In this document: positions 47,701-57,642 of the stretch, one piece after another
How the letters are laid out: the number at the start of each line of letters is the position of its first letter
Position numbering within the stretch: position 1 is the stretch's first letter
Assembly: GCA_021432635.1 (NCBI GenBank)
Contig: MU270067.1
Span: 310,001 to 374,000 of the forward strand
Length of the DNA stretch: 64,000 bases
Source: Thozetella sp. PMI_491
Taxonomy: Eukaryota; Ascomycota; Sordariomycetes; Chaetosphaeriales; Chaetosphaeriaceae
Direction: 5' to 3'
Translations under genes and position numbers: made by a program
Notes under the pieces: generated by a model
Told to the model about the DNA's origin: nothing
Database searches by the model: none
Seen by the model: the letters and a program-made list of their open reading frames with translations, nothing else

Positions 47701-49864
47701 GCGGCCACCTTGTCACGGGAGGTTGACGATCATGATGCCTCGAAGGGTCGAGCCATCTTCGATCAGCCTTCACCTCGGCGCAGTTCAAGTAGAGTACGGT
47801 ACGTTAGGTAAGGCTGGTCGGCTAGGCAAGCGCGAGTTTGCGTTGCGCCCGTGTAACTCTGAGGGAGCGACGGAATGGTGCTCCGGATCTGACCAGGGGC
47901 GGTGCGGGGTGTCGGCTGTCCCCTCCACTCCATGGCCGCCAAGACCCTGTATAGTTTCGTACCTCCCTCGCCCGCTCGAGGGTTTTGGTCGACATCGACG
48001 GCCACCTTGCGTGAGCAGTCCAAATTTGGGGCGAGACTGGGTCCTAGGAGGCGAGGAGAGACGGCATGCAGGCCGGCTGCCGCTACTTTCCATTTCGCGA
48101 GGATTCACGGCACCCGCTTTTCTGTCCGGTTCATGCCTGCCCTCATGCCCTCTAGGCATCGTCGCCGACTCCGAACCACACTCGCCCATGGTCGAAAGCG
48201 GAAGTTCCAGAACTCTCGGGCTCTTCTGAACATCGTGCTCGCTTCTGCTAGCTAAGGTACTCTTCACACACTGATCCTGCCCCCATGCTCTCTCACCCCG
48301 CCGACCATCGACCTCCGGAAGGGGATCTGGGGTTTCGAACCACACTTTCCCCTCGAACGTTCGCGGGACTCAGTGATCGGCGTCCTCAAACCTCGCCGCG
48401 CTTTTGGACGAACTCAACAGCTGGGCATTCCCACGCCCGCCCCGGCCGGCCCAGTTTCTGGGGTGGAGTGGTTCAGTGAGCATGGAAGCGGTCGCCTCCG
48501 TCGCCCCGGAAGTATAGCAACAGGCACATATACGCATTAGCAGGCGCGTTTATACCAGGGCCGGCGCAGAGGGAAAGAGAAAAACAAATTCGTCTGAAGC
48601 TTGGAGAAGAGCGGGTGGGCATGACGGCGACAGGGGTCATGATTCGACGTGCAGCTCGCCCACATAGCTCTTTCGCAGATTCCGAGTTGGACGAGGAGGG
48701 GATCACGGTCGCCTGAGCCGTTCCGGTTTGCCTCCGGGACCCCCCCCCCCCTCCCCCAAAGCGTGCGTGCCCACCCCAGCTTTTTTTTCTTCGGGCTCCA
48801 CGGCCAGCAGCCGCTAGCACGCAAAGGCGGCGGTGGTCGCGTCGGTGGGATGATGCTGCCCTGCACGCCTGCCCTCGGGGACACTGTGACCGAGCGAAGC
48901 TCCCGCCAAGACCGCTATCGGCAGGGTTGGCACAGTCCACCCAGACGGGGGAGGAGGGGTGGGTGTGGGTGGAGGGGCTACGACCCCAACGCCTTCTCCC
49001 AGGCCCGCTTGTCCGCCCGCGACCGCCTGCCTCTGGTGGGTGACATTCTCGTGCGCCGGAACCACTGCGCGGGCCTCCTTTCTCGGAAAGACTGGGCCTA
49101 ATGACATCGCTGCTGGTAGCTCCAGCCAAGAAGCAAAAAAATGTCCTCCAATCCGTCCTCGCGCCGGGGGCCTTGGGGTGGTAGCCGCCGCTGCAGGTTT
49201 GCAGGCTTGCAGACTCGACCAACAACTCGGACACACCCAAAGGCTGGACAGAAAACGCCGGCCCTTAGCCCTTTCCTCGCCCAGCAGAAGCCAACCCTGC
49301 TAGTTAGCTCATGTAAATCTTGGGGTCCCGCTGACCTGCCCTCGCTGTGCCTTTTGGTGCACCTATAAGCGCTCCATTTAAAGTCTGGTTTTAAGGCCGA
49401 GGGCGCCCGTCGCCCAAGTGCGAGAGGACCACCGCACAAATCTGCCCGCCTCCTTCCCCCAAGCCAGACGCGCTCCCGTCCCGCTGCGTATATTGTCCCC
49501 CTAATATAAACCTGCTGCTTGATATTGCGGCCGACGACCAGACCAGCCCTGCTCGCCAATTGAAACCGGCCTGATCAACCACCTCCTTAACAACCTCCTG
49601 CTCTATATGCATGCCAAGAAAACCGCCACTGTCAACACAAAGTGCGTCGAGACAGCAGGAGCCACCACAAATTACCGACTCTGCTCCCCTGGTCGGATCG
49701 GGTATCCTTTGGCCCTTTTGGCCTGCCTCACTCGCTCCGTTACCTACAGTGCACTATACGGCACATAGCTAAGGCCCCTCCCAGAGCACACACCTCAACG
49801 CAGCGGCCGCTTCCAGACAGCCCCCCGGTACGTCTGTAGAGTACCTTCCCTCCCTCGCGGGCGC
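38784..49864. other. 11-kb region without a recognisable intact gene
   Basis: All six frames are broken into short, non-conserved stretches. Open frames up to about 205 codons exist but have biased Arg/Pro/Ser compositions typical of GC-rich noncoding DNA, and I see no domain in them. Simple A- or T-rich runs occur at about 42609-42620, 45967-45984 and 46683-46713, and a C-run at 48740-48756. The left end contains the decayed frames described separately; the right end leads into the assembly gap and the xylanase-regulator leader. No intact transposon, tRNA or terminal repeat was recognised. Confidence 0.55.
38930..40158 (-). pseudogene. possible decayed gene, unrecognised
   Basis: Several protein-like stretches lie on the minus strand in different frames, separated by stops. 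About 40110-39946 holds WLIASCLKWIEALLEVPLFE and NRVEDAAMSGLDCLASVGV. About 39630-39440 holds FHYLDDTLSRLCDRLFSDSD and ILDDYLLECYQLHW. About 39283-38930 is a 117-codon frame including TLDSNFVGLDEKSGDPDG and HRGKNIQYKGSWFIYSSHGD. The composition resembles real protein more than the surrounding DNA, but I cannot assign a family and the pieces need not belong to one gene. It is either a remnant of a lost gene or an unresolved multi-exon gene. Confidence 0.3.
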
Positions 49865-49984
49865 NNNNNNNNNNNNNNNNNNNNNNNNNNNNNNNNNNNN
49901 NNNNNNNNNNNNNNNNNNNNNNNNNNNNNNNNNNNNNNNNNNNNNNNNNNNNNNNNNNNNNNNNNNNNNNNNNNNNNNNNNNNN
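49865..49984. other. assembly gap (120 N)
   Basis: A run of 120 ambiguous bases whose right flank is a C/T-rich tandem repeat. The true length is unknown because repeats of this kind often collapse in assemblies. Confidence 0.99.
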
Positions 49985-50162
49985 CCCTTCCCCCTTCCTC
50001 TTCCCCTTGTGCCCCTTGCTCTCCCCTTCCCCCCCCCCCCCCCCCCCCCTTCCCCCTTCCTCTTCCCCTTGTGCCCCTTGCTCTCCCCTTCCTCCCCTCC
50101 CCGCCCAGCGCCGCCTGGGGACTCGGGAGAGCGAGAGAGAGAGAGAGGAGGGAGGCCCGACA
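49985..50162. repeat. 62-bp-period C/T-rich tandem repeat plus GA microsatellite
   Basis: A unit containing CCTTCCTCTTCCCCTTG and TGCCCCTTGCTCTCC starts near 49991 and again near 50053 (period 62), with a C-run of about 20 bases between the copies. A GAGAGAGA tract follows at about 50128-50150. The array touches the gap and probably continues inside it. Confidence 0.85.
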
Positions 50163-50837
50163 ATACAGATAGACCAACCAACCAGCCCAGGTCCGGCCGT
50201 CTCTTAATTCATTCCCGTGTAGGTTCATCTTGGATTCCCTGCCACCACGTTTCCCCAAGGCCCGTTTTCATATCGTCACCCCTGTCGCTGGCCCGCTGGC
50301 CGCCGCCCGAGGTATCTTGTTCACACCCCCAACCCCGCTATCCGCTCGCTGGTCGCCGCCTCTGGTCTGCAGGTGACCGTGCCCGTGCTCTGCTACAATC
50401 ATGGTGATCTCCTCCCAGTGTTTTGGTGTCCGTCATGCTGGTCTAGGTACCATCAATGCTTATGCTCCTTCGTCTACTTTCCCCACAAACCTTCTTTCGG
50501 TCCGTCTGACTACCGCTCGCCAGCCTGGCAGCTCTGGGTCCCGTCCGGCAGCTCGCCAACGTACTCTCCGAACCGCCAAGAACGAAGATAGATATAGATA
50601 GCTCCACCTCCCCGTCCTCGACATCAACAGCTCTCTTGCTACCTCCCTCTTCCTCGCACATCGTCGACGTACTAAAGCTTCACCCAACTGCTTGCATTCG
50701 CTCGAAGCGGTCTCGTCCTCACTTAATATCGGTCTTGACGACCCCCTCTGCTATTATTTAATACCTGCCTTCCGCATCACCCTTCCGCGCCGGGTCTTCT
50801 TGATACGCCAACCTTGTCCAGAGCATACACCACCAAG
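50163..50837 (+). promoter_or_regulatory. promoter/leader of the xylanase regulator
   Basis: Pyrimidine-rich DNA directly upstream of the ATG at 50838. It carries several upstream ATGs, the longest opening 66 codons at 50401-50601. A TATTATTTAATA stretch occurs at about 50751-50762. The transcription start cannot be placed from sequence alone. Confidence 0.5.
50401..50601 (+). promoter_or_regulatory. candidate upstream ORF (66 codons)
   Basis: Opens with an ATG at 50401 and stops 236 nt before the regulator's start codon. Shorter upstream ATG frames lie at about 50433 and 50454. They would matter only if transcription begins upstream of 50401. The peptide resembles nothing I know. Confidence 0.3.
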
Positions 50838-53760
50838 ATGCTGTCCAACCCACTTCACCGGTTCTCGCCTTACCATGCGATACCCTCCAACACCCTTCTC
50901 TCCAACGGCCATGTCCCTGGCAGCCACCTCCACAACACGGGCTTGGATACCCTGGCTCAGGGCTCCCACTACGCCCTCCAACAGCTCCAGCAGCATGTTG
51001 GAGTTCACAACCCCCATCTTGCTCGGCCCGGGCCTCAGCCCAAGCACCGCCAGCATCCATACGGTCCGACGAGGGTGACCGGCGCCGCCGGGCCCATCCG
51101 AAGGAGAATCAGCCGGGCCTGTGATCAGTGCAACCAGCTCCGGACGAAGTGCGATGGCCAGCACCCGTGTGCCCACTGCATCGGTAAGCCCTCTCATCCA
51201 TAAGTGCTATGGCACCTTGCTCAAGAAGCTAACTGCGTTATCCGCAGAGTTTGGCCTGGGCTGCGAGTACATCCGCGAGAGGAAGAAGCGTGGCAAGGCC
51301 TCGAGGAAGGATCTTGCCGCCCAGGCGGCAGCGCAAGCCGCGGCGGCCGCAGCTTCTACCAACGGCCAGAAGTCTCCCTCTGGCGAGAACGGTCAGAACG
51401 AGTCTCGGACAGACTCTCCCAGCACGACCAAGCCTGTGTCGACCTTGGCGAGCGAGCAATCCTCGAGCGTTACCGAGAGCAAGCCCATCCCTGACATGGG
51501 AGATGACCCAATGAGAGGCCAGCGGACGGGCAGCCTCGACAGTCTCGGAGACATGGGCGGTCACCAGGGGCACATGACAAGCCACCCCAGCGGCGACCAC
51601 ATGGACAGCCCGACCCTAGACCTCAATGGCTACGGAAGCGTCCATTACGACCGGCAGAGCATGGCTGCCCACATGTCGCCGTATGGCTCAAACCAGGGGA
51701 GCATGTCCAACTACCCCGACCTGCCGTATGGCCTGCAGACCCAGAGCCCAACTAGCTACTCTGCAAACGCCTCCAACTCTTTTCGCTTGGGGACCAGCCC
51801 CCTCGGGGCATACCCCATGGGAGGCGACGCCACCTCGCCGACCTGGATGAACATGTCGTCTCCGCCGGCCCAGTTCACCTCTCAGATGCCTTCCAACAAC
51901 TTCGGCCACTCGCACCTCCGCTACCCGGTCCTAGAGCCGCTCATGCCGCATTTGGGCAACACCATCCCTGCCTCGCTGGCGTGCGATCTCATTGATCTCT
52001 ACTTCGCGAGCTCGTCGTCCGCCCAGATGCACCCCATGTCGCCGTACGTATTGGGGTTCGTGTTCCGCAAACGGTCGTTCCTGCACCCTACTAAGCCTCG
52101 CCAGTGCCAGCCCGCGCTCCTAGCCAGCATGCTCTGGGTTGCCGCACAGACCAGCGACGCTCCCTTCCTCACGAGCGTGCCCTCAGCCCGCGGCAAGATC
52201 TGCCAAAAACTCCTTGAGCTCACCGTCAACCTTCTCAAGCCCCTCATCCACACCCCATCGGGGGACGCCTCCCCGGTGTCGTCGCCAATCGTCGATGGCG
52301 TGGCTCTAGGTGGCCTCGGCGTCGCGCTTCCCGGCTCCATCAGCATGGACAATCTGACGGGCGAGTCCGGCGCTTTCGGCGCGGCCGGGACCCTGGATGA
52401 CGTTGTCACGTACATTCATCTCGCCACTGTGGTTTCCGCGAGTGAGTACAAGGGTGCTAGCCTCCGGTGGTGGAACGCAGCGTGGTCCCTGGCGCGTGAG
52501 CTCAAGCTCGGCCGCGAGCTTCCCCAGAATGCGTCAATGATGGGTACCCACCCCGATAGCCACGATGTGGACGCTGCGGGCGAGGCCGATGGTGGCCTTG
52601 GTAACGTCATCAGCGAGGAGGAGCGGGAGGAGAGGCGCCGTATCTGGTGGCTAGTCTATATCGTCGACCGCCACCTCGCTCTCTGCTACAACCGGCCGCT
52701 TTTCTTGCTCGATGTCGAGTGCGAGGGTCTCCTGCAGCCAATGGACGACACCGACTACCAGAACGGCAACTTCCACGCCTACACGGACCCCAACGTTCTC
52801 GCTTCGGATCCCAACCCGAATCAGAGCATGCGGTTCCGCGGCCCCTCTTTCGAGTGCACTGGCCACAGCATCTACGGCTACTTCCTCCCGCTCATGGCCA
52901 TCCTCGGCGAGATTGTCGATCTCCACCATGCACGGAACCATCCGCGCTTCGGCGTCGGCTTCCGCTCTTCTCGCGAGTGGGACGACCAGATGGACGAGAT
53001 TACTCGCCATCTCGAGACGTACGAGCAGAGCCTCAAGAAGTTCGAGCAGCGCCATCTTAGCCTCAGCGCCCAGGTGCAGAGTGCAGAGGAGAAGCTGGAG
53101 ACGGGCGAGCTGTCGACCGACATTGGCACCCCTTCGGTGCACAGCGTCCACAGCGTCCACACGAGCGCCAGCCGCATGTCCGAGAGCGACATTCAGACAC
53201 GGATCGTGCTGGCTTACGGCACTCATGTCATGCACGTTCTGCACATCTTGCTCACGGGCAAGTGGGATCCGATCAACTTGTTGGATGACAACGACTTGTG
53301 GATCAGCAGCCAGGGCTTCATCACCGCGACCGGCCACGCCGTGTCGGCGGCCGAGGCCATTAGCAGCATCCACGAGTTCGACCCTGGCCTCGAGTTTATG
53401 CCATTCTTCTTTGGCATCTACCTACTGCAGGGCTCCTTCTTGCTGCTCCTCATCGCCGATAAGCTGCAGCTTGAAGCCAGCCCCAGCGTGGTCAAGGCGT
53501 GCGATACCATCATCCGCGCCCATGAGGCGTGTGTGGTCACGCTCAACACGGAGTACCAGGTATGTCAACTTGGTCCGTCCGCCGCCGGGGTCATCGCCAT
53601 GCTAACGCCGCTGCAGCGCAACTTCAGCCGCGTTATGCGCAGTGCGCTTGCACAGGTCCGGGGGCGTGTGCCTGAGGACCTGGGCGAGCAGCACCAACGC
53701 CGGCGAGAGCTTCTGGCGCTGTATCGGTGGACCGGAGACGGGACCGGGCTTGCGCTTTAA
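50838..53760 (+). CDS. xlr-1: XlnR/XYR1/XLR-1 xylanase and cellulase regulator
   Basis: Zn2Cys6 activator of hemicellulase, cellulase and pentose catabolic genes (XlnR in Aspergillus, XYR1 in Trichoderma, XLR-1 in Neurospora). Exons 50838-51183, 51248-53559 and 53617-53760; introns 64 nt (phase 1) and 57 nt (phase 0); 933 residues, close to the family's ~940. The start [14 protein letters not shown] is characteristic. The zinc cluster spans residues 95-121 ([16 protein letters not shown], then C121), and intron 1 splits it after the codon for I115. The central fungal TF domain begins near [14 protein letters not shown] and includes [18 protein letters not shown] and [12 protein letters not shown]. 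The protein ends [13 protein letters not shown]. The assignment is very secure. The gene sits next to a large gene-poor region on its 5' side. Confidence 0.97.
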
Positions 53761-54850
53761 GTACTTTGCTTTGCTGTTGCTTCTTTGCTCTGTTATGGCT
53801 CCTTGTTTATGTGTTTGGTCCGGTTTGCTTGTTTTCGGGGCTACTTCAAAAGATGGGCGGCTTTGGCTTCTTGTTTCTTCCCTTTGGTTCCCAGCTGTTT
53901 TGGCTACCATCCTCGTACATAAATGTCTCGGGGGACTCGGACTTGGGTTTACAGGCGTTTGTGCAGGACCTTCTTTCTTTTTGTCGCACAAGGGCTTAAA
54001 AACCAAAACGGATAAGGCGGATCTTTGGCTCTGGGCTGGTAGGGGATGATGAGATGAACGTTACCAAGATTGGGCGGCATTTGCTTTGGATTTGAAGGAG
54101 TCGTCGGATCCGAGAACGGGTTGCACCATGCTTGTATCTATAGAGCTCCGAAGGAAGGACTCTGTACGGCTTTTCTGGCTCGAAATTTGTGCTCTTGCTG
54201 CTGGTTGCTGCTTGTTGCTCTATCTTTTACTTGGCTCTTTGCTTCGACTGTTGTCTTTTCGCTTGCGCCTCTCTTCAACACGTGTTGACATGTTCTCTTT
54301 GCTACGGCACCGTATATAGGAGGGTTGACTGTATACAAGTTTTTCCAAAAAATTACATCTGCGTTGCGACAGCTTCATCTCCATGTGATGACTTCGTCTA
54401 CCCCTGCTCATCGAAATGGGCATCTGCCTGGTCAGAGTCGCCCCTAGAGCTCACACTCTTATATGTCCAGGCCACCATGCTCAGCGCCACCATCTCGCAA
54501 TACCCCGCGAACCACAACGGCATTCTTCTGATCTATGGACGTGCACCAGCGCCAAGTCCGCCCCCCGCCTCCCCCCGGTCGCCTAGGAGCGCTTCCCGAG
54601 CGCCACTGAATAGGATGTGCACACCAAACCGCCGCCCGGACGGAAAGAGCCGAGGTAGGGCAGGGGTCCCGGAAGTCAGATCCGGGGAAGTCGCACAGGG
54701 ATCCATGGCTGGCCGGCCGGGCAGCCGAACGCCAGCGCCACCCTGTCTTGGCACAACTACCAAACCCAAGCTCCCAGGCTCCAGAGGGGTTGGCAGATTG
54801 ACGTTCATTCTTGGGCCAAGTGGTTCTAGAACCCAGCATTTTGGCAAAGC
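53761..54850. other. convergent intergenic region, no gene seen
   Basis: T-rich DNA just after the regulator stop fits a 3' UTR. The rest (about 54100-54850) shows no recognisable protein; open frames there are overlapping and of low-complexity composition. Confidence 0.55.
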
Positions 54851-56145
54851 CTATACGGGTGCCAAAGACGTCATAACGTCCTGACATGGCTTACTCAAAT
54901 AACTGCCCTCGCCCCGCGTACCGATAATGTCCAGCGCCTGCTTAAGGAGCTTTTTGTGAATCCCGGGGAGGTAGAGCAAGATCACCCGCAAGTCCGCCTC
55001 TGCGCTGAGATCGAAGACATTGGGCGTGTCCATGATCCGAGTCATGCCGAAATACACGCCCATGAGCAGAAGCGCGGTCGGCTCGCAGCGTTCGACGCAC
55101 CTGACAAATGCCGAGGGCGCAGTTACGAGAAAGTGGCCGTGCAGGACGCGGCTTCTGCGAGAATGCGACATGTCCAAGAAGGCAGCGACGCGCTGGTAGG
55201 ATTTGTATGCCTTGTGCGGGGTGCTCATGCGAGGTAGGCCCGTCAAAAGGAAGGCGAATGTGCACGCCGAGGGCCGTGGACGTTCGGGCGTGGTAGCCGT
55301 TCGGGCGTAGATGCCGAAGGAGTAGGCCAGAGCCCCGGCATCGCCAGGCAAGACCTTGAAGGAAAGGGTGGCGATGGTCTTGACGCCCCACCAACAACGG
55401 AACCAGTCCGCGATGCTGCCCAAGTGCTCCTTGTCGAGTGGGATGAGACAGTGTTGCACGACAGTCGCGGTAGCGATGAGCACCTCGTTGCTATAGAGCA
55501 CCTCGCGATTCTCACGGTTGACGCCGGCGGTCACAGCAGAGATCTGGCTAGCAAGAGAGCGCGCCAGATAGCGATGCGAGGCTGCAATGTGCCCGGGGTC
55601 CTTGGGCCCCTCGATTGCTGCGGCAGACGCACCGATGCAGAGGAGGGGCTGCATGAGGAAGGCATTATCGAACCCCCAGGGCCGGCACCCGCCGCCAAAA
55701 GCCTTTGGGGACCCATATGCCGTCCGTGATATCAGATCTACCCATGCGTATCATGTAGGATTGGAAGAAGCGTTGCTCGGCCATCCGCTCGCTTGGCTCG
55801 AAGCTCTGGTCCCTGTACAAGGGGCAAATAATAGGAATAAGTATGGATATTTTCTGTGGAAGGTTGCCACAGGACATCCGTTCATCTTCCTTGGTTCTGT
55901 TCAGCGGCGCCTGGTCTTTCTGATATGAACATTGGGTGTTTCTTCGCCTGCAGGTCCCACATCTGGCCTGGCGCGGTCGCACTGTGGTTCAGCGTTAGGC
56001 CTAGACAGGCTCAATCAGCGAGGCCCGTCTTTTGATAACTTACCTTTACACGGCGCGTGGCGCACAACCTACATGCTCGCAGAGCTTCGTTAGTCGCTTT
56101 TCCTGCCCGGGCAGGGGCGCTTCGGGCATCTGAGGAACCTTGCAT
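54851..56145 (-). pseudogene. Zn2Cys6 transcription factor with two frameshifts
   Basis: A fungal C6 zinc cluster regulator read leftwards from an ATG at 56145. Exon 1 (56145-56044) encodes CRLCATRRVK. A clean 62-nt intron (56043-55982, GTAAGT, branch CTAAC, acceptor CACAG) leads to CDRARP. One base is then missing at about 55964-55967, because the continuing RCGTCRRRNTQCSY lies in another frame. A second shift, one base too many, sits in the G5 run at 55677-55673. After it the frame reads GFDNAFLMQPLLCIGASAAA and continues to the stop at 54851, including a region like the UPC2-type fungal TF domain. As written, translation stops soon after CDRARP. Sequencing error in homopolymers is possible for the second site, less so for the first. 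Targets are unknown. Confidence 0.7.
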
Positions 56146-56919
56146 TGGGTGGTGTGGTCTCGGGTTGGTGGGTGCGCACAATATTCGGGCCTGAAGGTGA
56201 CACTTGAGGTATGATATCCAACGACAGTCCACCACAATAAGAGCTCGCATCAAAATCAAACGGTACAAGAGACTGCGAACTCAGGCCACCGGCCTTGCTC
56301 GGGGCCGGCAGTCCCACCAACTAAGAAGATAAGGGTCGATGTCCGACCGATACCTATGTCAGCGAACCGACGACTAAGCAACGAAAGTCGGCGCAGGGTT
56401 TATGTGTAGGCTAGCCCCTGTATTGGACATCGTCAGCCGTGCGTTGGTCGTATTGCAATTAATCAAGGCTTACCCATCAATTCCTCTCCGCCTTGGCCTC
56501 TGCATAAATGCAATTGGGCCGGTCAGAAATGGCCATCCCCCAGCGAGCTTGCCACTTTTGAAAGCTGGGAGAGCTGTGACGTTCGAAGCCATCAAATTTT
56601 GAATGGCAGCAGGTCGTCCTATTTTGTCGAGCTGCTACGTTTCCTCCTTCATCCTTTGAGATGCGCATTAGCTCCATGCGTTTCGGGTAGTTGGGATACG
56701 GGAGAGGATAAATCCGGGTCACTGTCAGCACTTGATGAGAACAAATCTCATGCGGGCGTAGCTCGTATTCTTTCTCTCTCTCCCTGATCGCATAGCGCTC
56801 GCATCTTCGCTACCATACACTCTTTCCATAGGTTAGAACCCTATGCACATAGACAGGAGGTCTTCACTTTGTGAGCCACGGCTCTCTCTACTCCGCACGA
56901 ACCCAGGGAACGACCTCAT
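56146..56919. other. intergenic between two minus-strand loci
   Basis: Lies between the 5' end of the broken regulator and the 3' end of the unrecognised gene. No conserved frame was seen. Confidence 0.55.
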
Positions 56920-57081
56920 TCATCCACTTGAGACATTCCTAACCGACACGAGCTCTTCATCAGTGGCAAGTGCAGCGTCAAAATCCTCGCGAGCTTTCTT
57001 GTTGGCGGCGAAAAACTCGTCGCGCAAAACTTCCAGTTTCTGGCGGAAAGAGGTGTCGTCATCCCGGACCTTGAACCACTG

Positions 57082-57642
57082 CTAGAGGACCAAGTCGATT
57101 CTGTACTGTTCGAGCTGCTCAATATTGTAGTCTTTCTCGTCAGGGTGATCTGTTAGAAATGCCTCGATCTGCAAGAACTGAACCACACGAGTGGAAGTCC
57201 GGTAGACCTCGACATCCACACCGAGGGGGTCGAGGAAATAGGGAATGATAGGACCCCACCAGTCGGAGTACAGCCGAACGTCCGTGCCGCCCGTCTCGGC
57301 AAAGTGATCATTGATCCAGTTCGAAGGAGTAACGTGGTTTGCATTGGCGTCACCGCTGTTATCTGTGCCCTTCTCGCGCGGCGTCCGTCGTGCTTCGTGA
57401 CTGAGGCCAGGCGCGTACACCTGCTCGGCACTGCTGAACAAGCGTGCCATCCTGATCAGAAGGTGCGCGTTCCACTCGATACGGGCATCGAGAGATGAAT
57501 CTAGCGGGCTGTCGTCGAGGGCTAGGGCGAGGTAAAGATCATCGCCCATCAAACCAGCCTCTTCAAGGATGGGCTTGAACTTCAGGACCATGTCCTCGAC
57601 ATTCTCAATGTGATAACCCTCCATGATGATGGCTGGTGACAT
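57082..57642 (-). CDS. unrecognised 186-residue protein, possibly C-terminally truncated
   Basis: Open from the ATG at 57642 to a TAG at 57084-57082. The composition is clearly protein-like: acidic, with LYLALALDDSPLDSSLDARI, WGPIIPYFLDPLGVDVEVYR and DHPDEKDYNIEQLEQYRID. A hydrophilic stretch (HEARRTPREKGTDNSGDANA) in the middle may be a loop. I recognise no family, signal peptide or membrane segment. After the TAG the same frame continues open for 53 charged, helical-looking codons (57081-56923; for example RQKLEVLRDEFFAANKKARE) to a TGA at 56922-56920. The TAG may therefore be a nonsense mutation, a sequencing error or a readthrough site. The leader upstream is CT-rich on this strand. Confidence 0.55.
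   Translation of the reverse strand: MSPAIIMEGYHIENVEDMVLKFKPILEEAGLMGDDLYLALALDDSPLDSSLDARIEWNAHLLIRMARLFSSAEQVYAPGLSHEARRTPREKGTDNSGDANANHVTPSNWINDHFAETGGTDVRLYSDWWGPIIPYFLDPLGVDVEVYRTSTRVVQFLQIEAFLTDHPDEKDYNIEQLEQYRIDLVL

Noticed and set aside
48285-48400. GGTTCGAAACC-like T-loop on the minus strand suggesting a tRNA
   Set aside because: The flanking bases do not form a T-stem, and no anticodon or acceptor arm can be found around it.
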